Assembly (NCBI GenBank): GCA_903878085.1
Contig: CAIRGJ010000046.1
Coordinates: 175,326-239,325 of the forward strand
DNA length: 64,000 nt
Source of the DNA: an uncultured Hyphomicrobiales bacterium
GTDB lineage: Bacteria > Pseudomonadota > Alphaproteobacteria > Rhizobiales > Xanthobacteraceae
Reading direction: 5' to 3'
The notes under the pieces were generated by a model. The model ran no database searches. It was given only the letters and a program-made list of their open reading frames with translations, and had not been told where the DNA came from. Shown piece after piece: positions 25,008 through 33,426 of the stretch. Each line of letters starts with the position of its first letter. Within the stretch, counting starts at the first letter, position 1. The position numbers and the translations under genes are program-made.

Positions 25008-26050
25008 GTAAGCCGCGCGTCTTCGTCAGCCAGCCGATCGCGCCCAGCGCGCTGGTCCGGCTGCAGAAAATAGCGATCGTCACGATAAACAAGGATTCCA
25101 GCAAGATCATCGCCAAGACGAGGATGATCGCTGGCGCTCGCAAGGCCGATATCCTGGTGTCGCTGCTGCACGACAAAGTCGACCGCGCCGTGCTCGCCGC
25201 TAATCCGAAATTGCGGGCGGTCTGCTCGATGGCGATCACGCCCGACAATATCGACGTCGCAGAGGCGACCAAGCGCGGCATCGTCGTCACGGTGGTGCCG
25301 CCAATCGTTGCCGAGGCGACCGCCGACATTCACTTCGGTCTGATGCTGGCGGTGGCGCGTCGCATGATCGAGGGCGACAAGATGGTCCGCGCCGGAAAAT
25401 TCCCCGGCTCGCAGTCGAATCATCTCGCCGGTAGCGCCGTCTACGGCAAGACCATCGGTCTGGTCGGAGCGGGGCGCATTGGCCAGGCGACGGCGCGCAG
25501 GGCGCGCGGCTTCGGCATGAAGATTCTATATTGGGGGCCGCGCCGCAAGGGCGACGCAGAACTCGAGCTTGGCATGGAATATGTCACGCTCGACCGGCTC
25601 TGCGCGGAATCCGATTTCATTTCCGTGCATGCGCCGATGAATGCCGAGACCCGGCACATGATCGGCGCTAAGGAATTCGCCAAGATGAAGCCGACGGCTT
25701 TCATCATAAACACCGCGCGCGGACCGGTGATCGACGAGAAGGCGATGATGAACGCGCTGAAGAAGAAACAGATCGCCGGTGCCGGGCTCGACGTGTTCGA
25801 GTTCGAGCCGAAATTACCGCCGGCGCTCAAGGCCATGAAGAACGTGGTGCTGACGCCGCATCTCGGCAGCGCGGTAATGGAAGTCCGCGCTAAGATGGCG
25901 AATATCGTGGTCGATAATATTGCAGCGCTGCTCGACGGCCGCGTGCCGCCGAATTGCGTCAATCCGCAAGTTTTGCCGCAAGTTTTGCCGCAAGTTTTGC
26001 CGCAAGTCTTGCCGCAAGTCTTGCCGCAAGTCTTGCGCGCCGAATCCTAG
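25004..26050 (+). CDS. D-2-hydroxyacid dehydrogenase with a PQVL-repeat tail
   Basis: A 348-residue NAD-dependent dehydrogenase of the D-isomer family. NAD-binding is GLVGAGRIGQATARRA; the catalytic arginine lies in INTARGPVIDEKAM, the glutamate in DVFEFEP and the histidine in LTPHLGSA. The GTG start (VSKPRVFVSQ) overlaps the previous stop by four bases, so the two genes are translationally coupled. After the normal C-terminus (PPNC) the protein runs into six consecutive PQVL units encoded by a 12-bp tandem repeat, then RAES. The reaction is probably reduction of a 2-keto acid or the reverse; the substrate is unknown. Confidence 0.87.
   Translation: MSKPRVFVSQPIAPSALVRLQKIAIVTINKDSSKIIAKTRMIAGARKADILVSLLHDKVDRAVLAANPKLRAVCSMAITPDNIDVAEATKRGIVVTVVPPIVAEATADIHFGLMLAVARRMIEGDKMVRAGKFPGSQSNHLAGSAVYGKTIGLVGAGRIGQATARRARGFGMKILYWGPRRKGDAELELGMEYVTLDRLCAESDFISVHAPMNAETRHMIGAKEFAKMKPTAFIINTARGPVIDEKAMMNALKKKQIAGAGLDVFEFEPKLPPALKAMKNVVLTPHLGSAVMEVRAKMANIVVDNIAALLDGRVPPNCVNPQVLPQVLPQVLPQVLPQVLPQVLRAES
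25964..26035 (+). repeat. 12-bp tandem repeat, six copies, in frame
   Basis: Six head-to-tail copies of CCGCAAGTYTTG: the first three read CCGCAAGTTTTG and the last three CCGCAAGTCTTG. Each encodes PQVL. The block structure (three identical, then three identical with one T-to-C change) points to recent slippage expansion after one silent substitution. Confidence 0.95.
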
Positions 26051-26253
26051 CCGCGCGCCATCGCGGACATTCGTCTGGGTATTCCAAAAATATATTTCAA
26101 CAATCTATTTTGTCGAAACATCCTTGCTGGCGCGTGGCGCGGTTAAGAATTTAATGCGCACAAATATGCCGATTATGTATGTCTTGGTGCAGGGCTGCCA
26201 TGTTCCAACGGACAGGCTGCGGGCCGGCAACCCGAAGCTGCGAGAGGGTCGTA

Positions 26254-26712
26254 ATGATTCCAACCATTGTGGAGTTTCTCGAAATCGATGACGACACGCG
26301 GGCGCGGGGGGCTGAGTTGTGGGAGTTGCTCGATCCCCATGCCGATGCCGCGATCGAGCACTTTTATGCGAAGGTGAGGGCGTGCGGCATAAGCCCGCAT
26401 GTCCCCGATGCCGCGGTTGAACGGCTGAAGGTCAAGCAAAAGCAACATTGGGCTTCGCTGTTCGCCGGACAATTTTCCGAAGACTACGTCGCCAGCGTTC
26501 GCAAGATCGGAATCCGGCATCGTGACATCATGCTCGATCCGATGTGGTACGTCGCCGGTTACATGGCGTTGAAAATCGCATTCACCAACATCATCGCCGA
26601 GGCCGCGCTACCGCCGATCACCAAAGGCCGGCTCATACGGACGCTCGATAAGTTTGCGGCCTTTGATATGGCGGTGGCATTGTCAACTTACGATGCGGTC
26701 GTGCTGGACTGA
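26254..26712 (+). CDS. Stand-alone protoglobin / globin-sensor-domain protein
   Basis: A 152-residue protein consisting only of a protoglobin-type domain. The segment KVKQKQHWASLFAG, SEDYVASVRKIGIRHRDIML and DPMWYVAGYMALK is diagnostic; H89 in GIRHRDI is the expected proximal haem ligand. Globin-coupled sensors normally continue into a methyl-accepting or GGDEF domain; here the frame ends after the globin, so it may bind O2, NO or CO alone or act through a partner. The ATG is preceded by GAGAGGG; the frame extends 25 codons upstream without support. The upstream 200 bases are AT-rich compared with the neighbours. Confidence 0.85.
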   Translation: MIPTIVEFLEIDDDTRARGAELWELLDPHADAAIEHFYAKVRACGISPHVPDAAVERLKVKQKQHWASLFAGQFSEDYVASVRKIGIRHRDIMLDPMWYVAGYMALKIAFTNIIAEAALPPITKGRLIRTLDKFAAFDMAVALSTYDAVVLD

Positions 26713-26756
26713 CATGCGCGCGGCAGCTCGATTACGGCCCAGGTCGGCGGTCGGGA

Positions 26757-27236
26757 TCAAGGCTTGTCGCGCGCCCAGGTCACGATCACCCGCACCACTT
26801 TGTCGTTGACGTTGGGGTGCGGCATCGGTGGGCTTTCGATGTTGAGCACGTCGTCGCCTTCGAAGCGCAGGAAGCGCACCTGCTCACCGCCGACCCAGGC
26901 CTCGTTCCAAGCGACTTCGACCTTGGTGATGACCTTATTGTCCTCGACGCGGTAGCGCCCGCTATAGGCGATCATCGAGCGCAGCGCCTTGGCGCGGTCC
27001 TCGTCGGTCTTTGGCACCGGCCGGCCGTCGGCGGTGACCAGCGCGAGCCAGCGGCCTTCTGGCGTCGCGATCTGGTAGCCGCGCGGATGTTCGCCAAGCA
27101 CCGGCGTGCGCTCCTTGGTTTGCGCGTCCTCGTATGTCACAGCGACCAGCTTCCAGGTGCCGACGATGCGGTCTTTGTCCGCGGCATGTGCGGGCACGCT
27201 CAGCAGCATTAGAGCGCAGAACAATAATACGCGCAT
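26757..27236 (-). CDS. Exported lipocalin-like protein
   Basis: A 159-residue protein with a clear Sec signal peptide (LLFCALMLLSVPAHA) and a single lipocalin-like (PF13924-type) barrel: DRIVGTWKLVAVTYEDAQTK at the start and GYQIATPEGRWLALVTADGRP in the middle. These proteins are periplasmic and mostly uncharacterised. It lies 28 bases after the SDR gene on the same strand and may be the last gene of the run that starts with the molybdenum hydroxylase. Confidence 0.82.
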   Translation of the reverse strand: MRVLLFCALMLLSVPAHAADKDRIVGTWKLVAVTYEDAQTKERTPVLGEHPRGYQIATPEGRWLALVTADGRPVPKTDEDRAKALRSMIAYSGRYRVEDNKVITKVEVAWNEAWVGGEQVRFLRFEGDDVLNIESPPMPHPNVNDKVVRVIVTWARDKP

Positions 27237-27264
27237 GAAACCCTCCCGGTTATCTTGCCGAAGT

Positions 27265-28035
27265 CTATTCCGCGGTCCAGCCGCCGTCGACCACCAGCGA
27301 GGTGCCGGTCATCAGCGCCGCGGCGTCGCTGGCGAGGAATACGATGGCGCCGGTGAGGTCTTCAAGCTGGCCGAGGCGGCCGAGCTTGATGCGGGCAAGC
27401 GTGTCCTTGCGGAACGCTTCATTCTGGAAGAACGGCCGCGTCATCGGGGTTTCGATAAAGGTGGGGGCCAGCGTGTTGACGCGGATCTTGTGCGCGGCGA
27501 GGTCGATCGCCATTGCCTTGGTGAAGCCTTCCATCGCGTGCTTGGTGGCGCAATAGACCGACCGTGTCGGTCCGCCGACATGCCCCATTTGCGACGACAT
27601 GTTGATGATCGAGCCGGGCCGCTTGGCCTCGACCAGTTTGCGCGCGACCGCCTGCGCCACGAAGTAAGCCGCGCGCACGTTGAGCCCGAACACGAAATCG
27701 AAGTCCTCGAGCCTCACGTCGACGAAGGGCGCCGGCCGGTTAGTGCCGGCATTGTTGATGAGGATCTCGAACGGTTCCTGTGCGGCGATGATCTTCTGCG
27801 CCGCCTCGACATCGCGAACATCCAGCGCCAACGGTTCGGCCTGTTGCCCGCGCGCTCGAATGGCCGCAGCTGCTTCCTCGATCTCCTTGGCGGTGCGGGC
27901 CGCCAGCGTCACGTGGGCGCCGGCATCCGCCAGCGCCGAGGCGGCCGCGAGCCCGATGCCGCGCCCGGCGCCGGTCACCAGCGCGCGCCGCCCGTCGAGA
28001 CGAAACGACGGCGTCTTGGTCAGTTCGACGCTCAC
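27265..28035 (-). CDS. Short-chain dehydrogenase/reductase (coupled to HisD/HpsN-type gene)
   Basis: A 256-residue classical SDR. The cofactor motif is [19 protein letters not shown], followed by [12 protein letters not shown]; the catalytic Ser-Tyr-Lys are in INMSSQMG and VYCATKHAM; the C-terminus is [11 protein letters not shown]. The GTG start overlaps the stop of the dehydrogenase upstream (GTGA), so the two are translationally coupled and probably act in one pathway. In characterised sulfopropanediol catabolism, HpsN works with HpsO/HpsP dehydrogenases; whether this SDR is of that kind cannot be told from sequence alone. Confidence 0.88.
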   Translation of the reverse strand: MSVELTKTPSFRLDGRRALVTGAGRGIGLAAASALADAGAHVTLAARTAKEIEEAAAAIRARGQQAEPLALDVRDVEAAQKIIAAQEPFEILINNAGTNRPAPFVDVRLEDFDFVFGLNVRAAYFVAQAVARKLVEAKRPGSIINMSSQMGHVGGPTRSVYCATKHAMEGFTKAMAIDLAAHKIRVNTLAPTFIETPMTRPFFQNEAFRKDTLARIKLGRLGQLEDLTGAIVFLASDAAALMTGTSLVVDGGWTAE

Positions 28036-29339
28036 TCCGCCGCCTGCGCGTAGGGCACGTTGCGACCGCCGTAGCGGCGCACGCGGATGTTGGCCTGCTC
28101 GGCGTGGCCGGAGAAGCCTTCCAGGATGCAGAGCCGCGAGCACACTTCACCGATCTTGGTGCTGGCCTCGTCGGTGAGCACGCGCTGATAGGTGCAGGTC
28201 TTCATGAACTTGCCGACCCATAGCCCGCCGGTGAAGCGCGCGTTCTTCTTGGTCGGCAGCGTGTGGTTGGTGCCAATCACTTTGTCGCCGAAAGCGACAT
28301 TGGTGCGCGGCCCGAGGAACAACGCGCCGTAATTGCGCATGTTGGCGAGAAAGTAATCCGGGTCTTTCGTCATCACCTGCACATGCTCGGAGGCAACACG
28401 GTCGGCTTCGCGCACCATTTCGTCATAGCTGTCGCAGACGATGACTTCGCCGTAGTCCTTCCACGCCTGGCGGGCTACGTCGGCGGTCGGCAGAATCGTG
28501 AGCAGCCGCTCGACCTCGTTCATGGTGTCGCGCGCGAGCTTTTCCGAATTGGTGATCATGACGGCCGGCGAATTTGGCCCATGCTCGGCTTGCCCCAGCA
28601 AATCGGTGGCGCAGATTTCGCCGTCGACGCTGTCGTCGGCGATAATCAGCGTCTCGGTCGGACCGGCCAGCAGATCGATGCCGATGCGGCCGAACAACTG
28701 GCGCTTGGCCTCCGCCACGTAGGCGTTGCCGGGGCCGACGATCATGTCGACGGGTGCGATCGTCTCGGTGCCCAGCGCCATCGCCGCGACAGCCTGCACG
28801 CCGCCGAGCACATAGATCTCATCGGCGCCGCCGAAATGCATCGCGGCGACGATGGCCGGGTGCGGTTCGCCCTTGAACGGCGGTGCGCAGGCGATGATGC
28901 GCTTCACGCCGGCGACCTTGGCGGTGACGATCGACATGTGCGCGGAGGCGACCATCGGATAACGGCCGCCGGGCACGTAACAGCCGATCGAGTTTACCGG
29001 GATGTGCTTGTGGCCGAGCACGACGCCGGGCAGCGTCTCGACCTCGAGGTCGTGCATGGTCTCTTTTTGCTTCTGCGCGAAGTTGCGCACCTGCGCCTGC
29101 GCGAACTTGATGTCCTCGAGGTCGCGCTTAGGCAGTTGCCCAATGGCGCGCTCGATGTCCTGCGCGCTCAATTTGAAATCGGCAGGCTCCCAGTTGTCGA
29201 ATTTCTTCGACAGGTCGCGGATCGCGGCGTCCTTGCGCTCGTCGACCTGCGCCAGGATATGTTCCACCGTTTCACGCACCTTGGCGTCGGCGGCTTTGAT
29301 CGTGCCGGCATCCATGCCGCGCTTGAGCCAATGGGGCAT
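28032..29339 (-). CDS. Histidinol-dehydrogenase-superfamily enzyme, HpsN-like
   Basis: A 435-residue NAD- and zinc-dependent four-electron dehydrogenase. HisD features present are [30 protein letters not shown] and [14 protein letters not shown]. The C-terminal part reads [20 protein letters not shown] then MKTCTYQ, where biosynthetic HisD has a GGAAR/SGLSV stretch; this LWVGKF-type region is the pattern I associate with sulfopropanediol dehydrogenase HpsN. No other histidine genes are nearby, which also favours catabolism. Start MPHWLKRG has GGAG six bases upstream; an ATG four codons earlier is possible. Zinc ligands appear conserved (QAEHG, and the final H of the GHAEQ tail). Confidence 0.85.
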   Translation of the reverse strand: MPHWLKRGMDAGTIKAADAKVRETVEHILAQVDERKDAAIRDLSKKFDNWEPADFKLSAQDIERAIGQLPKRDLEDIKFAQAQVRNFAQKQKETMHDLEVETLPGVVLGHKHIPVNSIGCYVPGGRYPMVASAHMSIVTAKVAGVKRIIACAPPFKGEPHPAIVAAMHFGGADEIYVLGGVQAVAAMALGTETIAPVDMIVGPGNAYVAEAKRQLFGRIGIDLLAGPTETLIIADDSVDGEICATDLLGQAEHGPNSPAVMITNSEKLARDTMNEVERLLTILPTADVARQAWKDYGEVIVCDSYDEMVREADRVASEHVQVMTKDPDYFLANMRNYGALFLGPRTNVAFGDKVIGTNHTLPTKKNARFTGGLWVGKFMKTCTYQRVLTDEASTKIGEVCSRLCILEGFSGHAEQANIRVRRYGGRNVPYAQAAE

Positions 29340-29363
29340 GATATTCTCCATTCACGCGCTGTC

Positions 29364-29383
29364 GTCCCCGCGAAGGCGGGGAC
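29364..29383. repeat. GTCCCCGC palindromic intergenic repeat
   Basis: GTCCCCGC-GAAG-GCGGGGAC, part of a dispersed alphaproteobacterial intergenic element whose translation often reads VPAFAGTT. It lies just upstream of the HpsN-like gene. Confidence 0.65.
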
Positions 29384-29432
29384 CCAGCGCTTAGCCTGTC
29401 CAAAGCTTATCGCAAAATCCGAAGGACTGAAT

Positions 29433-29450
29433 GCCCCGCTTTCGCGGGGC
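29433..29450 (-). terminator. GC hairpin after the cyclase gene
   Basis: GCCCCGC-TTTC-GCGGGGC, 17 bases beyond the cyclase stop codon on the transcribed strand. A 7-bp GC stem with tetraloop; no strong T-run, so attenuation is as likely as full termination. Confidence 0.5.
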
Positions 29451-29466
29451 AGACAGCATTCGACGA

Positions 29467-30420
29467 TTACTTGATCGCCTGCGGATTGATCGGCGAGCCG
29501 GTTGCGCCAGTGATGATCAGCGGCGGGCCGCAGAAGAAGAACTCGTAGACGCCGTCTTCGTCGCAATCCTCGGCCAGTTCCTTGAGGTAGAAGATTTCGC
29601 CCATGCACAGGCCCATGGCTGGGATCACCACCCAGTGCCAGGGTTGGTTGGCCTCGGTGGTCTCGTTCGGCCGCACTTCGCAGCCCCAGGTGTCCATGCA
29701 GAGCGCCGCAATCTGCTTTTCCTGCGACCAATAGCAGTTCTCGAACTTGACCCCGGGCGCGTCGCCGCCAGCATAACCGCCCCAGTTCTTCTCCGCCAGG
29801 CAGCGCTCCATCTGACCGGTGCGCACAATGACGAAGTCGCCGCGCCCGATCGAGACGTTCTGCTGCTTGGCGCATTTGTCGAGTTCGTCGTTCGAGATGC
29901 TCTCGCCGTCGTTGAGCCATTTCACGCCGCGGAAACGGGCAATGTCGAGCAGCACGCCGCGGCCGACCATCTTGCTCTTGGAATGCTCGATGCCGAGCAC
30001 CGACAGGCCGCGCGAATCGATCAGCTTGGCGTCGTAGCCGTTATAGGCCTTGTCCTCGTAGAACAGGTGGCCCAGCGCGTCCCAGTGGGTGGCGCCCTGC
30101 ACGCACAACATCAGCGTGTCGTCGGCGTAGCGGATCTTGTTCCAGTCTTGCTGACCGGCGACCGCGTCGGTGCCGGTTGCCAGCATCTGGTGGATCGGGT
30201 TGAAGCGGCCGCCGAACAGGCCGTTCTGCGGTCCGTCGCGATCAAGCGGAATGCCGAGGGCAAACACCTTGCCGGTCTTGATCAGGCTCGCCGCCCTGAC
30301 GATATCCTCGGGCGTGACGTGATTGAGCGTGCCGATCTGGTCTTCTTTGCCCCAGCGGCCCCAGTTTGAGAGCTTTTTCGAGGCCTCGGCGATCGCCTCT
30401 TTGTTGACCTTGATGTTCAT
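29467..30420 (-). CDS. Cyclase-family metal hydrolase (kynurenine-formamidase-like fold)
   Basis: A 317-residue member of the PF04199 cyclase family, which hydrolyses amide or lactone bonds (kynurenine formamidase, isatin hydrolase). The metal motif, usually HxGTHxD, appears as VQGATHWDALGH near residue 110; FVIVRTGQMERCL and HWVVIPAMGLCMGEIFYL are also typical. The start MNIKVNKEAIAEA has AAGGAAAC six bases upstream; an in-frame extension of 38 codons lacks support. It follows the molybdenum hydroxylase large subunit after 124 bases on the same strand. Substrate is unknown; a ring-opened or N-acyl aromatic is plausible. Confidence 0.85.
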   Translation of the reverse strand: MNIKVNKEAIAEASKKLSNWGRWGKEDQIGTLNHVTPEDIVRAASLIKTGKVFALGIPLDRDGPQNGLFGGRFNPIHQMLATGTDAVAGQQDWNKIRYADDTLMLCVQGATHWDALGHLFYEDKAYNGYDAKLIDSRGLSVLGIEHSKSKMVGRGVLLDIARFRGVKWLNDGESISNDELDKCAKQQNVSIGRGDFVIVRTGQMERCLAEKNWGGYAGGDAPGVKFENCYWSQEKQIAALCMDTWGCEVRPNETTEANQPWHWVVIPAMGLCMGEIFYLKELAEDCDEDGVYEFFFCGPPLIITGATGSPINPQAIK

Positions 30421-30544
30421 GAAGCGTTTCCTTCTTGCGTATCGTTTCTTGAATTGCTGGACGAATAATGCGCAGGACAAAGGCATTTCATCAAGCGGCG
30501 CGATAGCGGTTGGGACGTCAACCAGTGCGTTCACGCCTTGAAAA

Positions 30545-32941
30545 CTACACCTTGCCCAACGCCTGCAAGATCTTGCCCGGCGTGAACGGCATGTCGGTGA
30601 GCGGCTTCGCGCCGAGTGGGCGCAGCGCGTCGTTGATGGCGTTCATGATGCAAGCCGGTGCGCCGGCGGTGCCGGCTTCGCCCGCGCCTTTGGCGCCGAG
30701 TTCGCTATCGGCGGTGGGCGAGACGACGTGGCCGCATTGGATGTCGGGCATCTCGACCGCCATCGGCACCAGATAGTCCGCCATGTTGCCGTTGAGCATC
30801 TGGCCGCGCTCGTCATAAAGGCACTGCTCGAAAAGCGCGGCGCCGATACCTTGAACCACGCCGCCGCGGATCTGTTCGTCGACCAGTTGCGGATTGATGA
30901 TGGTGCCGCAGTCCTCGATGCACCAGTGGTCGATCAGCTTGACAAAACCGGTGTCGGTGTCGATTTCGAGATAGCTGGCCTGAATGCCGTTGGTGAAGGC
31001 GAAGGGCCAGGCGCGTGGGACATAATGCCGCGTCGCCATCAGTTCGGCCTGGAAGCCGGGCGGCAGCGTGTCGGGCCGGAAATAGGCGACGCGCGCCAGT
31101 TCGGCGAGCGTCAGACGCTCCGTGCCGCTCGCCTTGTCGACAACAACGCTGTTGCGGATGTCGAGGTCTTCGGGCTTGGCCTGCAGCATGGCGCCGGCGA
31201 CCGCGAGCACGTTGCCGCGCAACGCCTTGCCGGCCTGCCAGGCCGCTTCGCCGCCGATACCGGCCGCGCGCGAGGCCCAGGTGCCGCCGCCATAGGGCGT
31301 GTTGTCGGTGTCGCCGGTGACGACGCGTACTTTGTCCAACGACACGCCGAACGACGAGGCGACGCATTGCGCCAGCACGGCCTCGGCGCCCTGGCCCTGT
31401 TCGGTGACGCCTGAGTGGATGATGATGGCGCCTTGGGCATCAAGCTTTACGGTGGCACCGTCTTGCGAGGTGATACGCGCGCCGCCGACGCCGTAGAACG
31501 CCGCCGATGGATTAGTCACCTCGATGAACGACGCAAAGCCGATGCCGCGATAGATGCCTTGCTTGCGCAGTTTCGATTGCTCGGCGCGCACCCCGGCGTA
31601 GTTCATCATCGTGTCGAGATGCGCCAGCGCTTCGTGATGCGACAGCTTCTCGAACTTTAAACCGGAAGCCGAACCGCAAGGGTAGGCGTCATCGGCGATC
31701 AGATTGCGGCGGCGGATCTCCAGCGGGTCCATGCCGATCTTGGCGGCGGCGAGTTCGACCAGTCCCTCGGTGACCGCGACCGCGATCGGATGGCCGACGG
31801 CGCGGTACTGGCACATCACATTCTTGTTCTGGAACACCACGCGCGCCTGGGCGCGATAGTTCGGGCAGCTATAGGGTCCGCCGGTGAGATTGACGACTTG
31901 ATTGGCCTCGATGCCGCTGGTGCGCGGATAGACCGAATAGGGGCCGATGCCGGTGAGGACGTCGATCTCGAAGGCGGTGATGGTGCCGTCTTTGGTGACG
32001 CCGATCTTGCCTTTAACGCGCTGGTCGCGCGCGTGGATGTCGGTGACGAAGCTCTCGATGCGGTCGGCGACGAACTTCACCGGCCGCTTCAGCAGCTTCG
32101 ACAGCGCCACCGTCGCCATCTCGTCGGCATAAGTATGCACCTTGATGCCGAATGAGCCGCCAACGTCCTTGGTCAGCACCCGCACCTGGTCGGCGGCCAA
32201 GCCCAGATGTTTGGCGAACAGGTCCTGCATCATGTGCGGCGCCTGTGTGCCCTGATAGACCGTCAAGCGCTGATCGCCGGGATTCCAGTCGGCGACGATC
32301 GCGCGCGGTTCGTTGGTGACGCCGGTGTGGCGGCCGAACACGAAGGTGGTTTCGACCACCGCATCGGATTCCGCGAAGGCCTTGTCGACAGCGCCGGCCT
32401 CGAGCTTGCGCTCGAAGCACAGATTGTCGCCGAGCGAGGCATGGATCACGTGAGTCCTGGCGTCGAGTGCGGTTTCGGGATCGGTGACGGCCGGCAGATC
32501 CTCGTAAGCCACCTCGACCAGTTCGCAGGCGTCCTCGGCCTCGGCGCGGCTGCGCGCCACCACGGCGCACACGGCTTCGCCCTGCCAGCAGGCGACATCG
32601 ACGGCGATAGGCGATTGCGGCGCCGACTTCAGGCCCTTGAGGTGGGTCAGCACGCCGACCCAGGGCGTCATCACCTTCGCCAGCTCCGCGCCGGTGACGA
32701 CCGCGATCACGCCGGGCGATGTCTTGGCGGCGTCGGTGGCGATGCTGACGATGCGCGCATGGGCGTGCGGTGAGCGCACGAAGGCGACATGCGCCATGCG
32801 GGGCAGCGTGACATCGCTGACATATTGGCCGCGGCCTTGCGTTAGCCGCGCCAGATTCGGCCGCGGCACCGAACGGCCGATATAGGAGTTCGGCCGGTCG
32901 AGGGCGGAAAGGGTGGGCGGCGAGTCGGCGGTGATTTTCAT
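30545..32941 (-). CDS. Molybdenum hydroxylase large subunit (CoxL/XdhB-type)
   Basis: A 798-residue molybdopterin-binding subunit of the xanthine dehydrogenase family. It has the N-terminal ARTQGRGQYVSDV-like region, the GGSFGIKVHTYADEMA stretch, and the catalytic glutamate in ELGAKGAGEAGTAG near the C-terminus. The loop that in CO dehydrogenase reads AYRCSFR is CQYRAVGHP here, so this is not a form I CO dehydrogenase and differs from the common AYRGAGR form as well. Substrate may be an aldehyde or N-heteroaromatic. It overlaps coxS by four bases (ATGA) and is the last of the M-S-L trio. Confidence 0.9.
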   Translation of the reverse strand: MKITADSPPTLSALDRPNSYIGRSVPRPNLARLTQGRGQYVSDVTLPRMAHVAFVRSPHAHARIVSIATDAAKTSPGVIAVVTGAELAKVMTPWVGVLTHLKGLKSAPQSPIAVDVACWQGEAVCAVVARSRAEAEDACELVEVAYEDLPAVTDPETALDARTHVIHASLGDNLCFERKLEAGAVDKAFAESDAVVETTFVFGRHTGVTNEPRAIVADWNPGDQRLTVYQGTQAPHMMQDLFAKHLGLAADQVRVLTKDVGGSFGIKVHTYADEMATVALSKLLKRPVKFVADRIESFVTDIHARDQRVKGKIGVTKDGTITAFEIDVLTGIGPYSVYPRTSGIEANQVVNLTGGPYSCPNYRAQARVVFQNKNVMCQYRAVGHPIAVAVTEGLVELAAAKIGMDPLEIRRRNLIADDAYPCGSASGLKFEKLSHHEALAHLDTMMNYAGVRAEQSKLRKQGIYRGIGFASFIEVTNPSAAFYGVGGARITSQDGATVKLDAQGAIIIHSGVTEQGQGAEAVLAQCVASSFGVSLDKVRVVTGDTDNTPYGGGTWASRAAGIGGEAAWQAGKALRGNVLAVAGAMLQAKPEDLDIRNSVVVDKASGTERLTLAELARVAYFRPDTLPPGFQAELMATRHYVPRAWPFAFTNGIQASYLEIDTDTGFVKLIDHWCIEDCGTIINPQLVDEQIRGGVVQGIGAALFEQCLYDERGQMLNGNMADYLVPMAVEMPDIQCGHVVSPTADSELGAKGAGEAGTAGAPACIMNAINDALRPLGAKPLTDMPFTPGKILQALGKV

Positions 32942-33426
32942 TTTGCGGCTCCCGCGCGTTGCAGCGCCACCGCCTCGACCGCATCGACGATGGCGTGATA
33001 GCCGGTGCAGCGGCAGTAGTTACCGGAGATATGCTCGCGGATTTCGTCGCGGCTTGGCACGCCGCCGCCTGCCAATAAATCCTGCGCCGTCGCGATCATG
33101 CCCGGCGTGCAGAAGCCGCACTGCAAGGCGTTGCGTTGCTCGAACGCCGCCTGCAGATCGGCGACCTCGCCGGAATCCGACAGGCCTTCGATGGTCTCGA
33201 CTTGTGAGCCCGCGCATTGCACCGCCAGCATCAGGCAGCCGCGCACGATCGCGCCGTCGACCCGCACGGTGCAGGCGCCGCAGACGCCGTGCTCGCAGCC
33301 GACATGGCTTCCGGTCAGGCCGAGATTGTCACGCAGGAAATCGACCAGTGTCTGGCGCGGTTCGACACGCTCGCTGACTTGCTCACCGTTCACGGTGAGG
33401 GAAATATCGATGCCAAGATCGCTCAT
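32938..33426 (-). CDS. Molybdenum hydroxylase 2Fe-2S subunit (CoxS-type)
   Basis: A 162-residue ferredoxin-like subunit. The plant-type cluster motif is GCEHGVCGACTVRVDG followed by CLMLAVQC, and the C-terminal cluster is CGFCTPGMI with YCRCTGYHAIVDAV. All eight cysteines for two clusters are present. It carries electrons from the Mo centre to the FAD subunit. Both ends overlap the neighbours by ATGA, indicating tight translational coupling. Confidence 0.94.
   Translation of the reverse strand: MSDLGIDISLTVNGEQVSERVEPRQTLVDFLRDNLGLTGSHVGCEHGVCGACTVRVDGAIVRGCLMLAVQCAGSQVETIEGLSDSGEVADLQAAFEQRNALQCGFCTPGMIATAQDLLAGGGVPSRDEIREHISGNYCRCTGYHAIVDAVEAVALQRAGAAK

Noticed and set aside
25964..26035. 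Considered as a CRISPR-like or iteron array
   Set aside because: The 12-bp units are directly adjacent, without spacers, and in frame with the dehydrogenase; it is a coding minisatellite.
28032..29339. Assignment as biosynthetic histidinol dehydrogenase (hisD)
   Set aside because: No histidine genes nearby and the C-terminal pattern differs from biosynthetic HisD; the wider superfamily is stated instead.
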